Source: Schistocephalus solidus (lineage: Eukaryota; Platyhelminthes; Cestoda; Diphyllobothriidea; Diphyllobothriidae). From it: DNA of 64,000 nucleotides. Within the stretch, counting starts at the first letter, position 1, and the number at the start of each line of letters is the position of its first letter. The stretch is from assembly GCA_017591395.1 (NCBI GenBank), contig WEDG01005023.1:100936-164935 (forward strand), given 5' to 3'. This document shows, one piece after another, positions 40,501-52,500 of the stretch. The translations under genes were made by a program, and so were the position numbers. Below the pieces are notes generated by a model. It had not been told where the DNA came from and ran no database searches. It was given only the letters and a program-made list of their open reading frames with translations.

Positions 40501-43500
40501 GGGAAAAATGTAGCGTTTTTTTCATGTGAGACACGTTGTCCTGGTACTCGATTACGTTCGCGTGCTTGTTATTTGTGTCTGTTCTTAAACAAGTTTGCAT
40601 TCATATATGCAGATGGAATACTATGATGTGTTCCTAGACGGGCCACAGAGTAGATGCACTGGACCAACATAGGGGCTAGATAGGGCACGGCAGGCGTTAT
40701 TTGGCATGCGTGCCCATAATAGATGCCGAGCATGGGGAGGGGGGTGTGGTGGCACGCCTAAGTGCGAATCCCCGCCGCACCAGTCACCTGCGCCCTCTCC
40801 CACCTCTGGTCGTCTGGATTTGGTCATAACAGCGGACAGAGGTGGGGGGGGGGAGGAGAGAGTGTGGTAGATGCAGCGCAAGTCTACAATCACTGAAAAT
40901 TAATCCACGCGCAAGTCACCGTCCATGCGCCCACCATGTTGTAAGCGCAACGTGGGAATCGCCGAAACTGACGATTGATGTGTCGTGTGGAATATTATGG
41001 TATATCGGATGTTAAAAAGCATCGTTCATTGATGCGATCGGCAACATGGTCAACTAATAAAGAAATTTTCCTCAAAAATAAGTTTTTATGTGACACAGTG
41101 CTTCAATCAAAATGCCTTTACAGGATTTTAAGTGGAGAAGGGGAGCGCAAAAGTACATTTAAAATATTTTTGTGAAAAAAATAGAAAAAAAACTGATAAC
41201 ATTTAACTACTAAGACGTAACATTGTTGAGTCTTAAAAAAAAATTGCCCAGACGTACGTTTGGCAATCGACAAATTTATAAAATTAAGCTAAGCGGAATC
41301 ACCAGCAAGCACTCCTCTGTTGTGTCTCTAGACGATCTTGAGATAAATAAAAACTTCCGACCTATGATCGTAGTAGTGAAGGCGTGAGTCATATTCAAAT
41401 AGGAGCAGGGCATTCCGACTTTGCTTCCGAAAGCCAAAGACGCTGACATTTCTGTTTGTTTGTAGAGCCAAAAATGGATGTCTTCTTCCCGTCTACAGAG
41501 ACAGCCAGCTTCTCAATAACCGACGAATGTAAGCAACCACGCGAACATAAACAGCCACTGTCGACGAAATCGTCTTCGAGAATGACTGTGCGCCTAATAA
41601 TATGACAGAAGCAGCCATGCAAAAAACCATGGACCTTTTCGCAACCGATTACGAAAATTTCGGACTGGCAATCAACACTGACAAAACGGTGGTCAAGGAT
41701 CAATCAGTACTAACAGAGGAACACAATACACGCGACAGTTCGACCGTAGTAGTCCGACGATTTCCACCGTACGCTCCCCAGTAGGGTGGTGCAGGGACGG
41801 TGACTGTTGTGTGAATTAGTTTAAATTATAGTACACTTGCACTGCATCTAACGCACTCCCTTTTCCTTCACCCGCCTGTGCCCGGTGTCAAGAGGGAGTC
41901 AAGAAGACTGGAGGCGGAGTCGGGCGAAGCTGACTGGCACGGCCGGAGACGCTCCTGACAGTGCAACCACGCCTGAATCATAGCCATGATGGAAAAAGTG
42001 GCTGGTGCGGCATGAGCCTGCACCTGCGCGTGCCACCACGCCCTCCCCCATGTTCGGCATTTTTATGGGAGCTCATCCCAAATAACGCCCGCCGCACCCT
42101 GATTTGACCCCCGTGTTGGTCCAGCGCATTTACCACGCGGCCCGTTTAGAAGGCACACAGGACCAACATGAATGGCACCCGACTAGCTTTGGTGAACAAA
42201 CTCACCTAGTTAGGCAGCACCATCTCAAACAATCGCAACAGAGACGAAGAAATAACCCACCTGATCCCCAAAGCGAGCCCGACCCTTGGTCAGTTGGATG
42301 CCTCCGTCTAAATCCACCACGGACTTTGACGCAACGCAGATATAAAAATATACACAGTGGGAGTCGTTTTCAGTATTATTGTACGCGACGAAGATGTGGA
42401 CCGTATATGCCAATCCGGTCAGAAACCTCATTCACTTCTACCTCAGTTGCCACGGGAGAATACTGAAGTTGAGGTGGCAGGATAGGAGACCAGACGGGGA
42501 GGTTATTGAACCGACCGGAATCGTGAGGATTCCCGCCATGTTGGCAGGAAAACGTATCACCCAAGCTCTCAGCTACTTCATCCAGAACTAGATACGTGAG
42601 TTCAGTACAGTCGTAACGAATGTGTTAGAGGGTAGCGCCTTATTCCCAAGCCCCGGTAACACACGATTCAGCGTTAAACGCTCCAGGAATTTCGTGGACC
42701 CTGCCGCTGACAGACATATTAATGTCACTGAGACGTGCTGAAGACTACTAAAAGGAGTCAGAGGAAGAAACGGGCCTTAAGTAGGCAGGACTGCATCGGG
42801 CTTTCCAGATGAACTTTGCAGCGCCGGTCTAGAACCTAGTGCAGTCTGCTGGGCCTAGGAGACATTCCTCTACCCTATCCAAAACCCAAGCCCTTTCAAT
42901 CCCTAGATTGCCGTCCTTTTCCCTATAAATCGATGTTATGCCGCTGAAAAAATGAATACTCGCGCTCTGTTTTAACCTTGTGTTATTAGCGCGTTCACGC
43001 CCCCCCTCCCACTCTATGTCCTTCCTATCTATCGAATTCACTGAGGGAACGGACGTTCTGCAATAACAGGTGACTGTCTGTTTGGTTGTAGTCCCTAAAA
43101 AGGGATCATATGCGTAAAAGCAGGCCTGGGTTTCGTGGATCAGCTCATGTGCTCAACCCCAGAAGATCAACCTAGACACTAGGCAATCCAAGCAAATATG
43201 TAAGTGGATGTCCAACGCAGGAGGAGAGCAAAGACGAAAAATCATTCAAGGTAACACACTAATGTCAAGCAACCGAAATCAGTTTGAGTAGCAAAAGCTT
43301 TTCCAACCCAGGTGGTGAGACAAGTCAATAAGGGCAGGCGCCTTGCCTTGATGTGCAAAAACCTTGCGAAGACCAGTTTTTTTAACGTTTACATAGGAGG
43401 AAGTCAGCCGTTCCAGTAATCGCTGACTCATTGGTAAGTTGACACAACCCTAGACTCCATGAATATTTGCTACTAACTTATTAATATTGCTCTTACTATC

Positions 43501-46500
43501 ACCAAAGCTGTACAACGAAGCTCCAAGATTTAGTGGACAACTGCAATCCATGCCCTGAAACAAAAAAATAGAATTTCGACAAAACGATGAACGCCGTAGG
43601 CTGGATTTCAGTTCGTATATTATGGATTATTATTTAAAAAATTAAGGGGCAAAATATGGACAGGAAGCTCACTCATGCAAGGCCTTTGGATCGAAGCTCG
43701 GAGAATTAAGATGATGAGGCATCAGAAGCCGGAAAACGAGGGTAAAAAGCAGGACAAAGGTGGCTCAAAATTCCACAGCAGCTGAGTGCGACAGTGAGAG
43801 CCAAACGGTGCCTGGGTTGCCGACTGAAATCCACGCTGATATTTAGACAACAAGCGACTAGTCGTCAGTGTTTACTGTCGATCAGGTTCATGTTGGAAGC
43901 TGGAGCAGACTAACAAATATTACGTACTGCAGCATTCCGAACAGGGGCTAAATGAAGACAAGGAGAGTGCCACCCTTATCCTAACCATATCCATTGTTTT
44001 CATTTAAGGGTTATTAGAGTCGCACGATAGTTTGTTGCCCCGACAAGTGTACAGATGGAAAGATTCGGTGGCTTTACCTCATGCCGACCACTAGGTGCGA
44101 TATCATCCCTAGCTGACCTGATTCACTTTTAAAAGGACCCTCGACGGGAGTAAGAATGAGGCCCGTTTTGTGCGATCTTGCATTATCAAAGTGTTTTGAA
44201 ACTACCGTGGCGTCCTAATAGTCACCGCTTGGAAAGTTGCCATTTGACCAGATACCTCGGTCCTCTTATCACCAAATAAATATTACGTGACCATACTAAC
44301 CCGGCAACAAATTCTTACCCTAACGAGCATAATGGATAGAGTTGGAGTTACGTTGGCATGTAGTACGGTCACGTATTAAACGCTCACATATTCTTTGTTT
44401 CTGAGCCGGGTCGCATATTACGTTCTTGCCCAAACGGGGTTTACAGACTTTGACAGCACAGGATCCTTAACCAGTAGAGAATATTTCTCAGCAAAGAAAC
44501 TACATTTTCAGACGGCAGTGTGGAGCACGGCGAATCCTCTAAACAATTTCAGAAACAATGCACTTTGCCCTGGTATCCTGCTCATTTAAAATTCTTCAAA
44601 TAGCGTCGTTCCGGTCAGTTAATTACGGGGTTGGTGTTTACACTAGCGAATGTGCATTTTCTTGAGGTTGAAAGGATGGTTTTAGCCAATTTCTAAAGTA
44701 GTTTCGGTGGAAATCCATTCTAATTTAGAGGTTGTTATATAAGATCCTTTTCACGTTCATTTGAGCCCTCCTCAAGACATGGATTTTCGGCTTCTCAAGG
44801 AAGGTACAAGGGTGCCACCTTTCTGCAATTTATCAGGTGGTTGGAGGTCGAATTTTACAATCGCTCAAGCTGGTGAAAAGGTGCCCATTCACAGACTGTT
44901 TATACACTGGGTTTATCCACTTAGCATTTCTCACTTATGGACAACCATCTAACGTTTTGTTCATAGGCACTACAATGGCTCTTTAACGTAGATCAACTAC
45001 AGACATTCTACGTAAGCTAGTCACATCGAACTGTGTCGATGATTTTACATGTAGTTTTGGATGCAAATACATTGGGCGAACGCAAAGGCAGTCGGCAACT
45101 TGGTCAGCTGAACAATTGCCGAAATGGCGGCTCAGGGCGGAAAAGAAGATAACCAAGAGTTCAATTACAAAGCATCTGGCAGACACTGACAATACGATGG
45201 ATCCGATGAATGCATTTATGGTCGTACTTTGGGCGACGATTGGGCGGCTCCTGTACTCTTCAGAAGCCGCTGCAATATGGATGAGAAAACCAGAACTCTG
45301 CAAGCAGCTGGATCACGTGATCAACCTCGCACTGCCATGGTAAGGATCGATAATGGACGTAACCCCATACCCTCTCCCCTGCTCTCACTCCCCCTCCCCG
45401 TACTTCGACGCCTTTACCTTGTTCAAATCCGAGATAGCCTGAATTCTTTGAGATCTGATGCATGTGGAGTTCGGGACCGGTACTTGTGCGATCCGCGTGG
45501 AGGGGCTATCGACTTTGTCATCCAATGCCCCTACGCCCACCTTCAGTCCATTTGACAAGCGGGTGCTGGAGTAGAGCATCGTAAGTCAGTCCCATTATAA
45601 ACCAATTCAAGCGCGTTTCATCACCGCACCCTCTGAAAGCAGAGCCCTCGTCGTTTGAGGTAGTCGAGCCATCGGTTAAACACAAGGTAAGCTCACTGGA
45701 ATCCTTTTTTCATGGATTTTATGATAGTTTTTGGCAGAATTTGGCCCACACAAGACCTGGGGAGCAGCATTTTTTGAATTTTTAATCCATTTTGCATCTA
45801 GAAAGTTCGACCGTCGTATCTGAAGAGGTCTGCACCATGTGCCTCACAACAAGGTGGGCCAGGGACGGTGACTTGCGCGTGAATTAGATTAAAAGGAGAG
45901 TAGACTTGCACTACATCTACCGCAATCTCTCCCCCCTCTCCCACCTGGAGGCAGGAGAGGACACAGGTGTCTTGCGCGGACGGAGCTGCCCCCAAGCGTG
46001 CCGCCACACGTGGCTCGGATCCCAGGCAGTGGGAGATCATAAAGACCACATTAAGAAGAAGCCAATGCGCCCTGACTATCAGTCTGCCAGTCAGTCAATC
46101 CAGACAAACACAAACTGAGCTGACTGCGCGGTCCAATTTATCCTGTCAGTCGGCAACCTTTCAAGCCTCGGCACCGTAACAGCATTAACCGCGTTCGATT
46201 TTTTATAGTAAGGAAGATGCGCTGAGTCGTCGACCTCATTCTCTATTCCCATTCCCGGGACCTAAATACCGTCCGAGTTGTCAGTGGACTGGTGTGGGCA
46301 ATGGACGCAGTATTTTGCATCTACATGTAGTATGAAGCACTTCAAGGCAGTGACGTAAAAGACAGTAACGTAGTCTCAAAAAATCAACTTCAAAAATCCT
46401 ACCGGATGCCGAGACCTTTTTTTCCTTTTGGATTATGCTGCATGTGATCGCAAGCCCTTTCGATTGTATTTTATTAGATAGAATATTTATGCGATAGGTT

Positions 46501-49500
46501 AGACGAAAGCCTTGGTCGCAGTGCTTTAAAATGGGGGTTGAGGCCATATACTTTAAAGATAAAAAAAGTTGGCAAATGCAAACGCAACGAAATAGAGTGA
46601 AGCTCACTTTTCAGTACCGACAGCTATGGTCTGGAAACGATTGTTGACGGAGACCGCGATAGGATTGCGCAGATCCACAACCCAAACGGCCTTCACCTTC
46701 TATGGAGGGAGGTAAGCTTGAGAACTGGAGTACAAACCAGAGGATCTACTTCAAAAGAGGGCGGTAACAGGAGTCGGAGAACGCGGCCATCTGAGAGAAT
46801 AGCAACAAGCCCTCCCAGCGTTGGCGTCCAAAATAACCTCCGGCAGTAGGTTGAGGTGTCCAAGAAAGTTGTAGCTGCAGAGGACGAGAAAAGGGGTAAA
46901 ATGTGTTACTGACACCGACACTGTTTGTAAACGGCGCCGCAGAAAGTGCGACTTGGCCACTAGTCAACGGGCAGAGAGCCTGCCGATTTGATTAAAGTGT
47001 AAATGTATCCTTCCTAGTGTGGCCGCTAAGGTTTGCAAATAATTCTGCTGCACTAAATATTGTAAATGCTATCTATGGCCGTGCGCATGTATGACTGCCA
47101 TGTATGCGCGCTACTTGGTCAGATGCGCATTGTGTTTTCTCCACCCTTCCCAATCGAGGCGATGTCGGCGAGATAATCAAGGTCCCAAACGAGGTGCTGG
47201 ACACCGTTGTAGTTTAGCGGAGTGCTGTGGACAAAAATGTGGAATGACAAAAGAGGACTGGCAGCTGGAAGACTGTCGTAGTACGACGAGGTTCACCGTG
47301 TGCTGTTCCAGAGCATGGTGGGCGCAGAGACGGTGACTTGCGCGTGAATTACTTTTAAGTGATAGTAAACTAGTGCTGCATCTACCGCACTCTCTCCTCC
47401 TCCCCCACCTGAGCCCGGTGTCAAGACAGAGTCAAGAAGACCGGAGATGGGAGAGGGCGCAGGTGGCTGGCGCGGCCGGAGCCGCCCCTGGGCGTGCCAC
47501 CACACCTGGCTCGGATCCCACTGAGTGGGAGTTCCATAAAGGCCACATTAAGAAGGAGCCATTGCAACCTGACTCTCAGTCCGCCAGTCAGCCACTCCAC
47601 ACAAAACAAACATTGGGCTGACCACGCGGTCCGAGTTATCCCGTCAGTTGGCAACCTTCCAAGCCACGGCTTTTAGCGCACCGTGATAGGTTCAAGCGCG
47701 TCAGATTGTTTATAGTGAGGAAAATACGCTGAGCTCTGGACCTCACTCTCTTCCCCACCCCCACAATCAGGCCACTGTCCGAGCCGGTTAGTTGTCTGAT
47801 GCGGAAGCAGGCGCAGCTGCTGGTGACCTCGTCTACGTGGAAGGGGCTAGAAAAGGTGCCCTAAGCAAATGCTCGATATCACGTCTTTTTTAGGCGGCCA
47901 CGCCTCACAGATCGCAAAAAACGCGGTCTTAAAACTCAAACAAACAAACAATACCCCCGTCCCCATTCCACGCGCCATACGCTTCGGGCTGCTCCGGTGA
48001 GTCCGCTAACACTAGCCGCCTGGAGTGTTCGTTCCCTTTTAGACCCGGTTCTCTAAGCAGGGTCAAATCGAAGAGGTGGGTGCCGGCTACACCTTCATCT
48101 GGAGCGGTCGGTCAAAGGCAGAGTGACGCGACGCTGGTGTCGGTTTTGCCATCCAGAATGACATCGTAGGACGTCTGCTCTGTCTGCCGCAGGGTATCAA
48201 TGATCGTTTGATGAGCCTCCGCCTGCCTCTTCGGGGAGACAAGTTCACCATCATCATCAGCGCCTACGCTCCCCCAATGACGAGCTCTGATGCGGCGAAG
48301 AACAAATTCTATGGGGACCTGCACGCCACGTGGATGCACCCTCGATCTCGATGCTGGCATCTGCTGGACTATGTTCTCCTCCGGAGGCGAGATCGACAGG
48401 ACGTGCAATCGGCGATGCCAATGGTTGAACGGATCACCGCCTCGTCATCTCCAGGGTGAGGCTCCAACTTCAACCCCGACGAAGGCCCAAAGGAAAGAGA
48501 CTGCCAGGTAAGTTAAATACTCTTTGTTAAGTTTGCCTGCTCACTGTTTTGACTTCCCCAACCACATAGCCTAGAAACTGAAGGACCAACATGCTCCAGA
48601 TAATAACGCCACCATAGAGACAAGATAGGGCCAACTGCGAAATGTCATCCAGTCCACCGCCCTCGAAGTTCTCGGAGTCGCACGCCTTCAACACCCGGAC
48701 CAGTTTGACGAAAATGACGCCGAAATCAGCAACCTACTCGCGGAGAAAAATCGACTACACAAAACCTACATGAACCTTTGGACTGACGCCATCGAAGCAG
48801 CCTTCTTCAGATGCCGCCGCCTTGTACAACAACGGCTGTGGGAGATGCAGGACGCCTGGATGGTCCGAAAAGCTGAGGAAATCCAGGAGTATGCAGACAG
48901 GAATGAAATGAAAAACTTCTTCAAAGTCATCTACGGCCCTTGCATCAAGGGGACCACACCGCTGATCAGCTCTGACGGCACAACACTTCTGACAGAGAAA
49001 TCCCAAATTTCGAAGGGCTGGGCCGAGCACTTCAGAAGTGTGCTTAATTGCTCATCAGCCATCTCCGATGCTGTCATTGACCGGTTCCCTCAAGTGGGCA
49101 CGAACCATGACCTGCATCTGCCGCCTTCCCTACCAGAAACCATCCAGGCCGTGCAACAGATTTCCAGCCGGAAAGAACCGGGATCCGATGCAATCCCACC
49201 GGAAGTCTACAAGCACGGTGGGCCCCGGTTGATGACAGAACTCACAACACTCTTCCAGGAGATATAGCGCCAAGGACAAGTTCCTTAGGATTTCAAAGGC
49301 ACGACCATCATCCATCTCTACAAGCAGAAGGGGAACCGAAAACTCTGTGATAACCACAGAGGCAACATCGCCAGGAATATCTTCGCCCGTATCCTTCTCA
49401 ATCGTCTGAACCGTCACCTAGAGCAGGGCCTGCTCCCGGAAAGCCAATGTGGCTTCCGCCGACACCGCGGAACAACCGACATGATCTTCGCCGCCCGCCA

Positions 49501-52500
49501 GCTACAAGGAAGTGCTAGGAGATGCAAACTCACCTATACACTACCTTCGTGGATCTGACGAAAGCCTTTGAACGGTGAATCGTGACGGACTGTGGAAAGT
49601 CATGCAGAAATTCGGCTGTCCTCAGCGCACATGGTGCGTTAGCTTCATTACGGGATGACGGCGCGCGTCACTGACAACGGGACGGTATCCAAAGCATTCG
49701 CAGTGACAAACGGAGTGAAGCAGGGTTGCGTACTGGCCCCCACCCTTTTCAGTCTCATGTTATCTGTTATGCTGATGGACGCCTACAGTGATGAGCAACC
49801 TGGGACGGGTACCTTCTCAACAGTCGGCGTATGCAGGCCCAAACGCACGTGTCTACGACTACAGTCCATGACTTGCTCTTCGCGGACGACTGCGCCCTTA
49901 ACAACGTGACGGAGGAGGATATGCAAATGAGCATGGACCTCTTCGCCGCAGGCTGCACCAATTTGGGACTAACGATCAATAGAACCAAAACGATGGTCAT
50001 GCACCAACCGCCGCCCAGTGTGGAATACAATGCTTACCGAATCAATGTCAACGGCGCTCAACTCAATATGGAAACCTTTGCTTACCTGGGAAGCACGCTG
50101 TCACGTAACACGAGATTTGACGACAAGAATGCTTAACAGATCTCCAAAGCCCGCCAGGCCTTCGGCCAACTGCGAGCCACTGTGTGGTATCGCCACGGTA
50201 TTCTCCTGAACACCAAACTGAAGATGCATAAGGCCGTTGTCTTGACGACACTCCATTACAGAGCGGAGAGCTGGATTATCTACTCGAGCAAAGCCAGGAA
50301 GCTGAATCCCTTCCATCTCAGTTGCCTCCGCAGAATACTGCAGCTGAGATGGCAAGACAGGATTCTGGACACGAAAGTCCTGGAGCGAACCGGAATCCTC
50401 AGCATCCACGCCATGCTGAGGCAAGTGCAACTGCGATGGAGTGGTCACCTGGTGAGAATGGACGACGAGCGACTACCCAAACGACTCTACTATGGAAATG
50501 TCGCTACGGATGCTCACCAACACGGAGGTCAAAAACGACGCTACAAGGACACTGAAGAAATCTCTGAAGCAACTGCAAATCAACCCAGCAACCTGGGAGG
50601 GCCTCGCCCAGGATATACCGGCATGGAGAAGATGCGTGAAGACTGGTGTAGTGACGAGCCTCACTTGCCTCACTCCCACCACCTCAGTAGCCACCTCCGA
50701 CTACCTGCCACCGGCATGGAGACTGGTGCAGCAATCTATGAGGCCAACCGGATTGCCGCTGCTAAGGCCAAAATGGTGGCTGGCAAGTCACAAGCACCGC
50801 GGATCAACACCACCAATGCCGAAGCCCTGCCAACGTGCCCACGTTGTCAACGCACGTTCCGTATGCGAATCGGCCTGGTCGGACAGCTTCGAACTCAATG
50901 CATAACAATCCCATAATATCAACCTCTGTCACACCTGCCTTAGACCCCACGGCCATGACCACCCCAACCACTGATAACAACTGCATCTATGCCCCCCCCC
51001 GATCACCGATATCATCCTCCCTCCTCCACCACGTGCGTCGATCACGGCGACGAACACCACTTGCCCCACTCCCACCACCTCCGACTACCTGCCACCTGCT
51101 ACCTCAAACTGCACCACCGCTACCAGTACCAGAGATGGGGACTAGGTACTAACCTGTCGTCATTGCGATCGCACATTCACCTCACACATCGGCCTGGTCG
51201 GTCACTAGCAAATCCATCGCACAGAGACGGGCGAACTAGCGCCTACAGCACCAGCACACAGCAGAGACCACCGCCTCCAATGCCCTCACTGCCCACACGC
51301 ATTTACTCATTGCATGGGCCTGCTCGGTCACATGCGCATCCACGAAAGCAGAATCCATCGCGATGCCAGCACATCTTGCGCACCCATAAACACTTCCTAT
51401 ATTTCTCCCAGTAACTCGACTACCTGTAACAGCACCTCCCAACCTATCTTATCCTTATTGTCACGGCACATGCACACCACGCATTGGCCTGGTCGGTCAC
51501 TTGCGAATCCATCACACAGAGAACGGCGAACCAGTGCCAGGATCACCAATATACACCCGCCGTATCCGACTCAAATGTCCGCACTGCCCATGCACATTCA
51601 CACACCGCATGGGCCTATTAGGTCACATGTGTCTCCATGAAAACCTGCGGTAGAACATCGCCGACTATACCACAACACAACACAACATCTCTCCCCAGCA
51701 GCCTCTGTACCTCAAATGATTACACGCAACACCACAAAAAAAAACATGCTCTCAGTCCTCGTAGCTGATTAAGAGGCAAGTATGATCCTCGGCTCTTTCT
51801 CCACGTGACTCCTCTCTTGCATGTGTAGTCTGAGCTTGAGAATATCACGGAGCGATAAGCGCCGGGGATTGGAAGGTTGCCAACTGACAATTACACTCAG
51901 ACCTCGCAGTTAGTCCAATGTGTGTTTTGTTTTTAGTGGCTGACTGGTAATCTGAGAGTCAGGCTGCGATGGCTCCTTTTTAACGTGATCTCTGGCTATC
52001 TCACACATGTGAAATATAAGCCGTTCAACCCCCTGTTATGTGAAATCCTGGTGCTCGTGTTTGGGGGGCCAGGAGGTGTACGTAGCACGCGAAGACAAGG
52101 TCACCAGCAGCCGCGCCCACATCCGCATCAGACAACTGACCGGCTCGGACGGTGGCCTGATTGTGGGGGTAAGGAGGAGAGTTAGGTCGAGGGCTCAGCG
52201 CATTTTCTTTTCTATAAACAATCTGACGCGCTTGAAACTATCACGGTGCGCTAAAAGCCGTGGCTTGAAAGGTTGCCAACTGACAGGATAACTCGGACCA
52301 CGTTATCAGCCAAGTTTGTGTTTTGTGTGGAATGGCTGAGTGACGGACTGAGAGTCAGGCTGCAATGGCTCCTTCTTAATGTGGCTTTTATGGCACTCCT
52401 ACTCCGTTGTATCCGACCCACGTGTGGTGGCACGACCAAAGGTGGCTCCGGCCGCGCCAGCCACCTGCGCCCTCTTCCATCTCCGGGCTCCTTGACTCTG

